DNA from: JANWHF01 sp036276235
GTDB lineage: Bacteria; Planctomycetota; Phycisphaerae; Tepidisphaerales; Tepidisphaeraceae
DNA length: 27,252 nucleotides
Direction: 5' to 3'
Assembly (NCBI GenBank): GCA_036276235.1
Contig: DATBDZ010000138.1
Location: 1-27,252, forward strand
The position numbers and the translations under genes were made by a program. How positions within the stretch are numbered: position 1 is the first letter of the stretch; each line of letters begins with the position of its first letter. Below, one piece after another: positions 6,520 through 15,047 of the stretch. A model generated the notes under the pieces. That model did not search any database, was not told the DNA's origin, and worked only from the letters and a program-made list of their open reading frames with translations.

Positions 6520-8250
6520 ATGCAGCGATACTCGAAGATCAATCGTGCGGCGGTTGGAGCCGCGTTGGGCTTGCTGGCCGGCTTGGCCGCGCCGACGTTG
6601 GCGGATGATATTCGCGTTGGAATTCAGATTGGATCACAGCCTCCTCCGCCGCCGGCGCCGGTGGTCGTGGTGGAATACAACACCTACCACGTTGGCCCTC
6701 GTGCCGCGTTGTACGATGCGGATCTGCGGCTTCGCGAGGCGCAGGCGCATCAGTGGCGCGCCGCCGAGACGCTGGATGTGGCGCTGCATCGCGAGGGGGA
6801 ACTGGCGGTGCTTGTTGATGAGCAGGAGGCGCTGGTCGCGAGGTATGCGAACCAGGCCGCCGGCGGCGAGCAAGCTGTTGCCGCGGCGCGGGCGCGCGTC
6901 GGTGCGTTTCAGAAGCGCGTGCAGGGAGCGCGCGATGATCTGGATGCGGCTCGCACGCTGAATGACGCGGCGGGAATCGCCGATGCGCAGGCGCGTATCG
7001 TGACCAACGAATCTGCCGCGGCCAAGGCCACCGAGGAGCTGGCGGCCGCCGAGCAGTACACGCAGATCAGGGAGCGGCTTGCCGAGGCGCAAGCACGGCT
7101 GCCGGAGCATCGCGTTCATCTGATCGCGGCGCAGGATGAAGTCTTCGCGTCGCGGCAGCGTCTTGAATCGGCGAACCTTGAGGTTGCCGAGGCGATGCAC
7201 GAGCGCGATGAGGCGATGTGGGTGTTGTATCGCGAGGAGATCATGTCGGGCCACGGCGATCGCGTTGGCTTCCGGGTTGATCTTGCGGTCTGGGGCGGAC
7301 ACATGCCGCGCGATCCTGAAGTCGTTCATGCGTATCTGGTGCGTCCTTCGGGTTATTGGGTGGAGCGGCCGCGCGAGGTGCAGACGCGGATCGTCGAGGT
7401 CGATCAGGTTCCGGAAATCGTGCGCGTGCGCGAAGTGCAGCGATCGCACGAAACGACGCGCATCGTCGAGATCGAAACCGTCGAGCGCAGCGTTCCGGTG
7501 GAGCGCCGCCATGCTTACGCCGAGCGTGTGGTCGTGGAGCGCGAGCGTTTCGTTGCCGACAAGAACGAGCGCGCCGCGGCTGCGAAGGAAAACCGCCCGC
7601 CGCGCATCAATCCAGAGGAACGCGCTGCGGCCAAGGCCACGGTGATCGAGGCTCGTTCCAACGCGAAGGCGACCGAGATCCAGGCTCACGCCGATGCGAA
7701 GGCCACCAAGGAAGAGGCCCACGCGGAGGCGCAAGCGACGAAGGAACAGGCGCACGCAAATGCAGTCGCGACGAAGGAAGAGGCGCACGCCGACGCCAAG
7801 GCCAAGGAAGACGCCGCCAAGGCGAACCTCGCCGAAGCGCGCGGCGACGCGAAGGCCAAAGCCACCGAAGCCCGGGCGGACGCCAAGGTGAAGGAAACCG
7901 AGGCGCATGCGGACGCGAAGACAAAGGAGACCGAGGCGCATGCGGATGCGAAGACGAAGGAAACGGCCGCGGCCGCCGATGCGAAGGCCAAGACGACGGA
8001 GTCACACGCCGACGCCAAGAGCAAGGCCACCGAAGCTCATGCGGATGCGAAGAGCAAGGTGATCGACGCCCGCGCCGACGCCAAGACCAAAGACGTGCAG
8101 GCGAAGTCGGATGCGAAGAACGGCAAGACCAACGTCGCCGACGCGAATTCAAAATCGTCGTCGTCGGCCCGGTCGGGCGATAGCAAGAAGGATCCTAAAG
8201 ATCCTAAGAATAAGAAGGATGGGATCGCTTCGACCGATCCGAATCGGTAA
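6520..8250 (+). CDS. Exported coiled-coil protein with 11-residue LEA-like repeats
   Basis: The product is 576 aa from the ATG at 6520, which has a strong GGAGGAGAAA ribosome-binding site; the in-frame start at 6454 has none. Residues 1-28 form a signal peptide (GAALGLLAGLAAPTLA, then DD). A proline-rich patch (PPPPPAP) precedes an Ala/Glu/Arg-rich helical coiled coil at about 60-235. A middle domain (WVLYREEIMSGHGD...) follows, then a charged stretch (IVRVREVQRSHETTRIVEIE). From about residue 372 there are 14 eleven-residue units such as KTKETEAHADA, and then a Ser/Lys/Asp tail. The units resemble the 11-mers of group 3 LEA proteins and hendecad coiled coils. It may be a periplasmic structural or stress protein. 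A strong terminator follows, so it is probably monocistronic. Confidence 0.8.
   Translation: MQRYSKINRAAVGAALGLLAGLAAPTLADDIRVGIQIGSQPPPPPAPVVVVEYNTYHVGPRAALYDADLRLREAQAHQWRAAETLDVALHREGELAVLVDEQEALVARYANQAAGGEQAVAAARARVGAFQKRVQGARDDLDAARTLNDAAGIADAQARIVTNESAAAKATEELAAAEQYTQIRERLAEAQARLPEHRVHLIAAQDEVFASRQRLESANLEVAEAMHERDEAMWVLYREEIMSGHGDRVGFRVDLAVWGGHMPRDPEVVHAYLVRPSGYWVERPREVQTRIVEVDQVPEIVRVREVQRSHETTRIVEIETVERSVPVERRHAYAERVVVERERFVADKNERAAAAKENRPPRINPEERAAAKATVIEARSNAKATEIQAHADAKATKEEAHAEAQATKEQAHANAVATKEEAHADAKAKEDAAKANLAEARGDAKAKATEARADAKVKETEAHADAKTKETEAHADAKTKETAAAADAKAKTTESHADAKSKATEAHADAKSKVIDARADAKTKDVQAKSDAKNGKTNVADANSKSSSSARSGDSKKDPKDPKNKKDGIASTDPNR
7633..8115 (+). repeat. 33-bp tandem repeat array coding for 14 eleven-residue units
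   Basis: The units follow the pattern [KQV]-x-[TK]-x-x-x-A-[HR]-A-[DN]-A. They begin with KATVIEARSNA at 7633 and end with KTKDVQAKSDA at 8115. A seven-residue spacer (AEARGDA) follows the sixth unit, so the register shifts by one heptad. The DNA copies differ in many third positions. Confidence 0.9.
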
Positions 8251-8282
8251 GGCGGTTTACGTCGTTCTGACGATAAGAGTTC

Positions 8283-8316
8283 AGCGGCGGGCGCGATTGC
8301 GCCCGCCGCTTTCTTT
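8283..8316 (+). terminator. Rho-independent terminator
   Basis: A perfect 12-bp stem agcggcgggcgc (8283-8294) has loop gatt and right arm 8299-8310, followed by ttcttt. It sits 32 bases after the stop of the coiled-coil gene. Confidence 0.85.
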
Positions 8317-8568
8317 AATGCGTGACATCGAGCGGCACTCATGATTGTCGGCAACGGGGGAAGTTGGCCTCAGAACCCTCTCCCCTGTACTCAGGGGAGA
8401 GGGCAGGGTGAGGGGACGGCGATTCGCTATTTGGCGCGGTTCGCAAGTCGAGGCGTTCGTCCCCTCACCCCAACCCTCTCCCCTGAGTACAGGGGAGAGG
8501 GAGAAAGGCGATGAAACTTTTTACGGCATCTGGAAACATCGCTCCCCACGGCTATCGTAATACCTGCC
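8317..8568. other. Intergenic region carrying a BIME-like repeat; no gene seen
   Basis: Between the terminator and the CBM6/Kelch gene the sequence is mainly the double hairpin repeat at 8376-8501. The remaining bases before the ATG at 8569 must hold the promoter, but I see no clear -35/-10 pair and no strong Shine-Dalgarno sequence. Confidence 0.55.
8376..8501. repeat. BIME-like double hairpin repeat
   Basis: The unit at 8376-8403 has stem ccctctcccctg, loop tact and the complementary arm. The unit at 8474-8501 is its exact reverse complement (loop agta). The inner flanks, gggtgagggga and tcccctcaccc, are also inverted copies, so the whole element can fold into one long structure. It is a relative of the element at 1852-1960 with a diverged stem. 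Confidence 0.87.
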
Positions 8569-10068
8569 ATGCGAACCAAACCTTTTCGACAGGGACATCG
8601 ATCGCCACGCGCTTTGGTTGAACCGCTCGAGCGCCGCCAATTATTGGCGGGTACACCGACGCCATTTCATGGAACGCCCTTTCTGCCGGGGCAGAACATC
8701 GAGGCGGAAGATTTTGATAATGGCGGCGAAGGCGTCGCATTTCACGACACAACGCCGACCAATACCGGGAACGCAAGCTATCGCCCGACGCAGGCGGTCG
8801 ATATTCGCGTGGGCGGGTCAAATGGTTTTGATGTCGGCTATTGCTACGCCGGCGAGTGGCTCAATTACACGGTGAACATCGTGACCGCTGGCACGTTCAC
8901 ACTCAGCGCGACTGTCGCGAACGCAGCGAGCGGCGGTGCGTTTCATGTTGGATTCGGCGGGGTGAACAAGACAGGGACGATGGCCGTTCCTAATTCCGGC
9001 GGATGGAACACATTCAACTCGATCACGTCGCAGTCGTTTTCGCTTCCCGCGGGAACGCAGGTGATGCACGTGATGCTCGACAAAGGTGGCGCGCTGACAG
9101 GCGTGGCGAATTTTGATTTCTTCAAGCTGAACAATGTGACTCCGCCGCCGAACTCGCCGCTGCATTTGCAGTGGAAGGCCGCCGCGCCGGCGTTGGTTTC
9201 GCGGATGGAAGGCGCGGGGATCGAGCTGAATGGAAAGCTCTATACCTTTGGCGGCTACGATGAAAGCAAGCCGGCGTGGGTCGCGACTTACGAAGTCGAC
9301 GCGTATGACCCATCGACCAACACATGGACGCGCCTCGCGGATGCGCCGACGGCACTGACGCATCAGGGCATCGCCACCGATGGCCGCTACATCTATGTCG
9401 CCGGCGGATATGTCAGCAACACGGTGAAGGGCTCGCAGACGTTCGCGAGCACGAACGTGTGGCGATATGACACGCAACTAAATACGTGGAGCGCGTTCAC
9501 GCCGCTGCCGGCGGCGCGCGGCGCCGGCTCGATGGTGTGCCTGGGCCGCACACTGCATTTCTTCGGCGGGACAGACGGAAGCCTCAACGGCAAGGCGGAT
9601 CACTGGACGCTGAATCTCGACGCGGCACAGCCGAAGTGGGTGGCCGCCGTCGCCCTGCCCGCGCCGCGCAATCATGCGGCGGCGGTTGTGCTCAATAATA
9701 AAATCTATGTCGTCGGCGGCCAGGCCGGCAGCAATGACAAGGCGCCCGAGTCGGATGTATTTGTCTGGGATCCGGCAAGCCCGACTGTTTGGACTCACGC
9801 CGCCAGCCTGCCCGGCAAGCTCTCGCACGAGGCGGCGGTTGTCGCCAATGGCCAGATCGTCGTCGTGGACGGCTTCGCGCCCAGTTCTCAATTGCTGTCG
9901 CAAGTTTTGGCATACGACCCGACGAAGGATCAGTGGACGAAATTGGCAAATCTGCCCATCGCCGTCGCCTCGCCCGAGGCGGGCGTGATCGGCAACAAGC
10001 TCGTAGTGTCCGGCGGCGGGATTTATTTTGATCTGCTGAAGAATACCTGGGTCACAAACCTCTCCTGA
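8569..10068 (+). CDS. LEPR-XLL protein with CBM6 domain and Kelch propeller
   Basis: The product is 499 aa. A basic N-terminus leads into the planctomycete box EPLERRQLLAG at residues 18-28, the LEPR-XLL type thought to mark exported proteins. Residues of about 43-188 match a family 6 carbohydrate-binding module: IEAEDFDNGG, then VDIRVGG, CYAGEWLNYTVNI, and the closing FDFFKLNN. From about 200 to the end there are five or six Kelch repeats with paired glycines and W-x-x-L-A endings, for example LYTFGGYD, YVAGGYV, LHFFGGTD, IYVVGGQAG and NTWTRLADAP. These would fold as a galactose-oxidase-like propeller. No catalytic copper-site residues were recognised, so binding rather than oxidation is likely. 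Confidence 0.87.
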   Translation: MRTKPFRQGHRSPRALVEPLERRQLLAGTPTPFHGTPFLPGQNIEAEDFDNGGEGVAFHDTTPTNTGNASYRPTQAVDIRVGGSNGFDVGYCYAGEWLNYTVNIVTAGTFTLSATVANAASGGAFHVGFGGVNKTGTMAVPNSGGWNTFNSITSQSFSLPAGTQVMHVMLDKGGALTGVANFDFFKLNNVTPPPNSPLHLQWKAAAPALVSRMEGAGIELNGKLYTFGGYDESKPAWVATYEVDAYDPSTNTWTRLADAPTALTHQGIATDGRYIYVAGGYVSNTVKGSQTFASTNVWRYDTQLNTWSAFTPLPAARGAGSMVCLGRTLHFFGGTDGSLNGKADHWTLNLDAAQPKWVAAVALPAPRNHAAAVVLNNKIYVVGGQAGSNDKAPESDVFVWDPASPTVWTHAASLPGKLSHEAAVVANGQIVVVDGFAPSSQLLSQVLAYDPTKDQWTKLANLPIAVASPEAGVIGNKLVVSGGGIYFDLLKNTWVTNLS

Positions 10069-10326
10069 TGAGGTCGGTGTGCAGCTCTGAAAAATTGATT
10101 AAGGCCCAGCAAATTCGATTTGCATGAGATCGATTCGCGACTCTCTATCCGCCTGTAATTCCTGAGGTTATGACGCCGTCAGGCGCGCCGCACTCGCGGT
10201 CTCAGCAGCCCCACGCGCGCCCCCGAGAATTTCCGGCCCCGATACAGATTTATGAGGTATAGTTATCGGACGTAGGACGGCTGCGGGGCCTGCGCGAGGG
10301 GTCGCTGGGAATTGGAGAGAATAACC
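10069..10326. other. Intergenic region upstream of the giant-protein cluster; no feature resolved
   Basis: These 258 bases show no coding frame. They are relatively AT-rich in places (about 10090-10130 and 10240-10270). The second AT-rich patch is a plausible promoter area for the next gene, but no -35/-10 pair is convincing. The last bases hold the GGAGAG ribosome-binding site at 10314-10319. Confidence 0.4.
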
Positions 10327-13300
10327 GTGAGATCACCGAGATTTCGCCGCCGGTTGGCGCTGGTTGGCGCTGTCGGCACCACTGTCGATTCACTGGAGAA
10401 CCGCCTGTTCCTGAGCAGCACGGGATCGCCCGTCTCTGGCGGTAGCGCGGTTCTTGATCACCAGGGAACGCTGACCGTCGTCGGCACTGCCGGTAACGAC
10501 CAGATTCTGGTCAGCAAATCCGGCGCGACGATCAAGGTGCGCATCAACAGCCATACCTTTCCCGGCTTCGCGGAAAGCGCCGTGAAGCGGATTGTCGCCG
10601 AGGGGCTTGCGGGGAACGATACGATCACCATCAGTGCGGGAAATCTGCCCGCGGTGCAATACGGAGGGCCGGGCAACGATGTGCTGACCGGCGGGCAAGG
10701 CCCCAACTCGCTCTTCGGCGGCGCGGGTGATGATGATCTTCGCCCCGGCGCCGGCCCCTCCAACGACATCTACGGCGGCGACACCACCAGCGGCGCGCTC
10801 GATGGGCTGGACACCGTCGATTATTCCGAGCGCTCGCACGGCATGGAGATCCATCTCGACGGCCTGCGCGACAGCGGCATGTCGGGCGAGCATGATCTGA
10901 TCAGCCCCGGCATTCAGCGCGCTTATGGGTCGCAAGGAAATGATATCATCTTCGCCAATCCGAACGGCGTGAAGGACGCGCTTTACGGGCTTGGCGGGAA
11001 CGACACGCTCTATGCCGGCAGCGCCCCGACCGCCCTTTACGGCGGCAATGGGAATGACCTCCTCAACTCGCGCGACAATGTCCCCGACTATCTCGACGGC
11101 GGCGCCGGAACCGACACGGCTCACGCCGACCTGATCGACCAACTGCTCAACGTCGAGAATGTGCAGTCTGCCGACACTGTTGGTGGCGGGACATTGGATG
11201 CTTCGTTTGGCACCGGCGGCTATTTGAACTTCCACACGGCCCAGATGCTTCTGGGTCCATCAATCGTCGTTAAGAATACACAGCCTGGCCAGATGGACGT
11301 GCCGCCGATGCTGGCCAGCCCTGATGGGCAGAACGTTCGCCCCTACAACGGCCCGCTCGCGCGCCAGGTTACGCCGAATTTCTATCCGGACGGGCGATAT
11401 CTCCTGTTTTCCAATGGCGTGCTCACGCGCTATAACGCCAACGACACGGTTGACACGACGTTCGGGAACAACGGCTCGTTGTCGAATATTGGCGACGGAA
11501 ATCCCGATCACACGTTTGTGGTAGACCAAATTGTCACGGATGGGCCGCAAATCTATATCGCGGGCAGAATCAAATCCGCCTCGGCAAAGACGCAATTCCC
11601 GGCGCTGGCGCGGATAACCGATGCCGGTGCGCAGGACACGACGTTCGGCGACAACGGGATTGCCAAAGCGACGATCGGCAATGGCTCGGTCGCGCCCGGA
11701 TTCCCGTTGGTGCGGCCGGGCCTGGACGGCGAGATTTATGTGATCTGGTATTTCAATCAGACTCCAACCCTCGTCCGTTTTGCAGCCAACGGAGCGTTGG
11801 ATGGCACCTACAGCCCATCGGGCAATGTTTCGGACATGAACTTCCAGGGGGACGGAAAAATCCTGATTTTGACGTTGCCTTCGGGCGCTCCATTGACGCT
11901 GACTCGCTTGGATCACGATCTGACTCTTGATCCATCATTCGGACAGGGCGGCGTCCTGCCCATCGAAGCGCCGTTTGGACAGAACCCGCCTGGCAACAGC
12001 TTTGGAACTTTGCTGCTGCGGGCAGACGGGGAAATCATCGTTGGAGCGGTCGGCAATCCCAACGAACGGTATTTCACGGTGGCCTTGCGACCCGACGTCC
12101 CCGCCGGCAGCGGGTCGGTTTCTGGTCGTTTCTTCAACGATCGCAATGGAAGCGGTACGCAAAACACCGGCGAGCCTGGACTGGCCTACTGGCAGGCGTA
12201 TGCCGACGTAAACCACAACGGCGTGTATGACACGGGCGAGCCTTCGGGCATCGCCGACGTGGCGGGCAATTTTGCGATAAACGGTCTGGCACCCGGCTCC
12301 TACACAATCGGCGAAGTCCCGCAGGATGGATGGACCCCAACTGCTTCCGCGGGCCAATCATCGACTGGCTTCTTCAACGTAACAGTGACATCGGGCCTGA
12401 CCACAACGGGCGCGAATTTCGGCAATCAGCCCGCCAGCCAGGCTCCTGGCTCCATCACTGGCATGGTCTTCAACGACATTAACGGCAACAGGAGCCAGGA
12501 TTTCGGCGAGCCATCCCTGGCGGGTTGGCAGGTGTATGTCGATCTGAATGACAACGGCGCTTTCGACAAAGGGGAGCCGATTGCGACGACCGATCAGAAT
12601 GGCCACTACACGATTTCGGGCCTGCCCCCTGGCGGATACCTTGTTCGCGAGATCATCAAGAGCGGCTGGGTTCTGACGTGGCCGCTTGGCGCTTCTTACG
12701 TTGCCGCTGAAGAAGTGAGTCTGGCGCCGGGTGAAAACGCCCCGGATAACGATTTCGCCAATGCGGTCGGCAACTCGCCACTAGCCTCGATCTTCGGCGT
12801 CATCTACGACGACTTTAACAACAACGGCAAGGCGGATTTCGGCGAGCCGGGAATCGCCGGACTTCAAGTGCATTTGTTGAGCCTGGGTAACCAGTTCGGC
12901 AGCCCCCCGCTCGTCACGACCACCGCCGCTGATGGCTCATATGCCTTTGATAATGTGCTGCCGGGCGGCTCATACTACCTTTCGGTCTACGATCCCAACA
13001 CGGGTTGGAACGGCGGATCGAGTTTCTTCCAGCTTCTGCCATCGGAGGCAGACCGACAGGACCTCTTTGATCCGCCACCCGGCGTCTCGCCGCCCCATGT
13101 GACTTACGCGGATCCATCGTTCGGCGACAATGGATACCTGACTGGCTATCGCGCCGTCGGATTGCTCGGCGGATCGATCGTGGCGGCGGACAACGGAGTG
13201 TACGGCGAGCCGCAGCCCAATGCGGGGCAAACGGTCCTGAGCAGCCCGGATGGACGAAGCGTGCAGCCTTATAACGGCCCCATCCCGCAGCCGGCGCCGA

Positions 13301-15024
13301 CGAATGTGCAATCGGATGGGAAGTATCTGACTCTGGCCAACGGCGTGCTGACGCGCTACAACCGCAACGGGACGGTGGACACGACGTTCGGAAACGGGGG
13401 TTCGGTCTCAAACTTTAACACCGCAAATTCCGACAACTCGGTCGAGCCCGTTCAGATTCTGGTCAGCGGGATGAAGATTTATCTGGCGGTCATCGTGAGC
13501 AACAGCGACGCCGGCGTGAGCAACACGTCGCTGGAGCGACTGACGCCAAACGGCTCTCTTGACTCCGCCTTCGGCGACGAAGGGATTGTGGACGTAGACT
13601 TGTACAGCAACGAGCCCCACGCTCCACTTGACTTGTTCCGCGTCGGTCCCGACGGCGACATCTACGAAGCATGGGACGACGACGACGCTCCAGGCCTGAC
13701 ACAGTTTACGCCGCAGGGCCAGCTAGGCGGCTCGTTTGGAATTCTCGACGCGATGTTTCGAGGGTCCATGCTTGACATGGCATTTCAGCCCGATGGAAAA
13801 ATCCTCCTTCTGGCTGTTCCCAATGGCCCTTCCGTCGTGCTCTATCGATTTAACCACGACCTGACGCCCGATCTTTCGTTCGGCAAGAATGGCGCCATAT
13901 CGATTCAACCGCAGTTTTGGTTTGCAGAACTCGACGATCTGACCGGCGAAACGCTGCTCCTGCGCGCCGACGGCGAAATCATCGTTGGCATAGCGGGATT
14001 CGATCGGCAGCAGGACTTCACAATAGCTTTTGCGCCGGACATTCCCGCCGGCAGCGGAACGGCTTCCGGCCGATTTTTCAATGATCTGAATGGCAACCGC
14101 AAGCAGGATGCAGGCGAGCCGGGGCTCGCCTATTGGCAGGCATACGCCGACTTGAATAACAACGGCGTGTATGATGCCGGCGAACCCTCAGGCTTTGCCG
14201 ACACGGCCGGCAATTATTCGATCAAGGGGCTGGCGCCCGGCACCTACATTATCCGCGAGGTGCGGCAAGATGAATGGAGCCGCACCACTCCCGCCGGTGC
14301 ATGGCCGCTCGGTTATTACAAGGTGACGGTGAAAGCCAATCAGACGGTTACCGGCCTGAATTTTGGCAACTCGATTTCCAACCACGCCGCCGGCAGTATT
14401 TCCGGCAACGTGTTCAACGACATCAACGGAAATCTCGTTCAGGACAGCAATGAGCCCAACCTCGCGGGCTGGCAGGTCTACCTCGATCAGAATGACAACG
14501 GCGTCTTTGACAAAGGCGAGCCGATCACCACATCCGACAAGAACGGAAATTACGTCTTCAGCGGGCTGCCTGTGGGCGGCTATGCCGTGCGCGAAATCAT
14601 GAAGAGCGGCTGGGCGCAGACAGCGCCGGCGGGCGCGACGCCGCCGGGTTACAATGAAGTGAATCTTGCCCCCGGCGAGCATTCGGCCGGCAATGATTTC
14701 GGCGACGCCGTCGGGAACTCCCCGCTGGTTTCCGTGTCCGGCTTTGTTTTCAACGACATCAACAGCAATGGCCGGCGCGATCCGGGCGAAAACGGGATCG
14801 GTGGAATCAGCATCTCGCTGGTTAATACCAGCTTCCCCGACAATGGACCTTGGATTTCCACGGCCACAAAATTCGACGGCTCGTTCAGCTTCGATAATGT
14901 AGCGCCCGGAACATACTACCTGGAGGCATGGAATGGCAGAGACTGGGACGTGACCACAGAACCTTTCACGCTGTTGCCGTCCCAGTCATTCCGTCAAAAC
15001 TTCTTTGATAATGCGGGTATTTAA
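10327..15024 (+). CDS. Giant surface-type protein: LEPR-XLL, RTX block, delta-60 repeats, SdrD-B-like domains
   Basis: The product is 1565 aa. I chose the GTG at 10327 because GGAGAG lies 7 bases upstream; a TTG at 10312 is the alternative. The LEPR-XLL-type box LENRLFLS is at residues 23-30. An RTX/hemolysin-type calcium-binding block (YGGPGNDVLTGGQGPN, LFGGAGDDDL, YGLGGNDTLYAG) follows at about 110-270. After that come two homologous halves of about 640 residues. Each half has delta-60 repeats (LDASFGTGG, VDTTFGNNG, LDPSFGQGG) and then three SdrD-B/CNA-B-like domains. Those domains carry Asp/Asn-rich calcium-type loops (FNDINGN, DLNDNGAFDKGEP). No catalytic motif, anchor motif or C-terminal RTX signal was seen. 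It is likely a secreted, calcium-stabilised adhesin or matrix protein. The next gene starts 23 bases downstream. Confidence 0.85.
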   Translation: MRSPRFRRRLALVGAVGTTVDSLENRLFLSSTGSPVSGGSAVLDHQGTLTVVGTAGNDQILVSKSGATIKVRINSHTFPGFAESAVKRIVAEGLAGNDTITISAGNLPAVQYGGPGNDVLTGGQGPNSLFGGAGDDDLRPGAGPSNDIYGGDTTSGALDGLDTVDYSERSHGMEIHLDGLRDSGMSGEHDLISPGIQRAYGSQGNDIIFANPNGVKDALYGLGGNDTLYAGSAPTALYGGNGNDLLNSRDNVPDYLDGGAGTDTAHADLIDQLLNVENVQSADTVGGGTLDASFGTGGYLNFHTAQMLLGPSIVVKNTQPGQMDVPPMLASPDGQNVRPYNGPLARQVTPNFYPDGRYLLFSNGVLTRYNANDTVDTTFGNNGSLSNIGDGNPDHTFVVDQIVTDGPQIYIAGRIKSASAKTQFPALARITDAGAQDTTFGDNGIAKATIGNGSVAPGFPLVRPGLDGEIYVIWYFNQTPTLVRFAANGALDGTYSPSGNVSDMNFQGDGKILILTLPSGAPLTLTRLDHDLTLDPSFGQGGVLPIEAPFGQNPPGNSFGTLLLRADGEIIVGAVGNPNERYFTVALRPDVPAGSGSVSGRFFNDRNGSGTQNTGEPGLAYWQAYADVNHNGVYDTGEPSGIADVAGNFAINGLAPGSYTIGEVPQDGWTPTASAGQSSTGFFNVTVTSGLTTTGANFGNQPASQAPGSITGMVFNDINGNRSQDFGEPSLAGWQVYVDLNDNGAFDKGEPIATTDQNGHYTISGLPPGGYLVREIIKSGWVLTWPLGASYVAAEEVSLAPGENAPDNDFANAVGNSPLASIFGVIYDDFNNNGKADFGEPGIAGLQVHLLSLGNQFGSPPLVTTTAADGSYAFDNVLPGGSYYLSVYDPNTGWNGGSSFFQLLPSEADRQDLFDPPPGVSPPHVTYADPSFGDNGYLTGYRAVGLLGGSIVAADNGVYGEPQPNAGQTVLSSPDGRSVQPYNGPIPQPAPTNVQSDGKYLTLANGVLTRYNRNGTVDTTFGNGGSVSNFNTANSDNSVEPVQILVSGMKIYLAVIVSNSDAGVSNTSLERLTPNGSLDSAFGDEGIVDVDLYSNEPHAPLDLFRVGPDGDIYEAWDDDDAPGLTQFTPQGQLGGSFGILDAMFRGSMLDMAFQPDGKILLLAVPNGPSVVLYRFNHDLTPDLSFGKNGAISIQPQFWFAELDDLTGETLLLRADGEIIVGIAGFDRQQDFTIAFAPDIPAGSGTASGRFFNDLNGNRKQDAGEPGLAYWQAYADLNNNGVYDAGEPSGFADTAGNYSIKGLAPGTYIIREVRQDEWSRTTPAGAWPLGYYKVTVKANQTVTGLNFGNSISNHAAGSISGNVFNDINGNLVQDSNEPNLAGWQVYLDQNDNGVFDKGEPITTSDKNGNYVFSGLPVGGYAVREIMKSGWAQTAPAGATPPGYNEVNLAPGEHSAGNDFGDAVGNSPLVSVSGFVFNDINSNGRRDPGENGIGGISISLVNTSFPDNGPWISTATKFDGSFSFDNVAPGTYYLEAWNGRDWDVTTEPFTLLPSQSFRQNFFDNAGI
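11191..13090 (+). repeat. First half of an internal duplication (about 1.9 kb)
   Basis: It starts at LDASFGTGGYL and ends after the third SdrD-B-like domain. Shared landmarks with the second half include SPDGQNVRPYNGP, NGVLTRYNANDTVDTTFG, GLAYWQAYADVNHNGVYD and LAGWQVYVDLNDNG. Offsets between equivalent landmarks are 1917-1944 bases. Confidence 0.85.
13105..15021 (+). repeat. Second half of an internal duplication (about 1.9 kb)
   Basis: It starts at ADPSFGDNGYL and ends at the C-terminus. Landmarks matching the first half are SPDGRSVQPYNGP, NGVLTRYNRNGTVDTTFG, GLAYWQAYADLNNNGVYD and LAGWQVYLDQNDNG. The duplication covers the delta-60 and SdrD-B-like part but not the RTX block. Confidence 0.85.
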
Positions 15025-15047
15025 GAAAACACATAATTGGAGACTAG

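Noticed and set aside
6634..7941. A 435-codon minus-strand frame across the coiled-coil gene
   Set aside because: It is a shadow of the repeat-rich plus-strand gene. The Leu/Arg/Gly pattern is the reverse reading of Ala/Glu/Lys codons.
7633..8115. A CRISPR-like regular array
   Set aside because: The 33-bp period is a coding repeat in frame with a protein. There are no unique spacers between identical repeats.
10327..15024. A catalytic enzyme or toxin function for the giant RTX protein
   Set aside because: Only repeat, calcium-binding and SdrD-B-like domains are visible; there is no catalytic motif and no type I secretion gene nearby.
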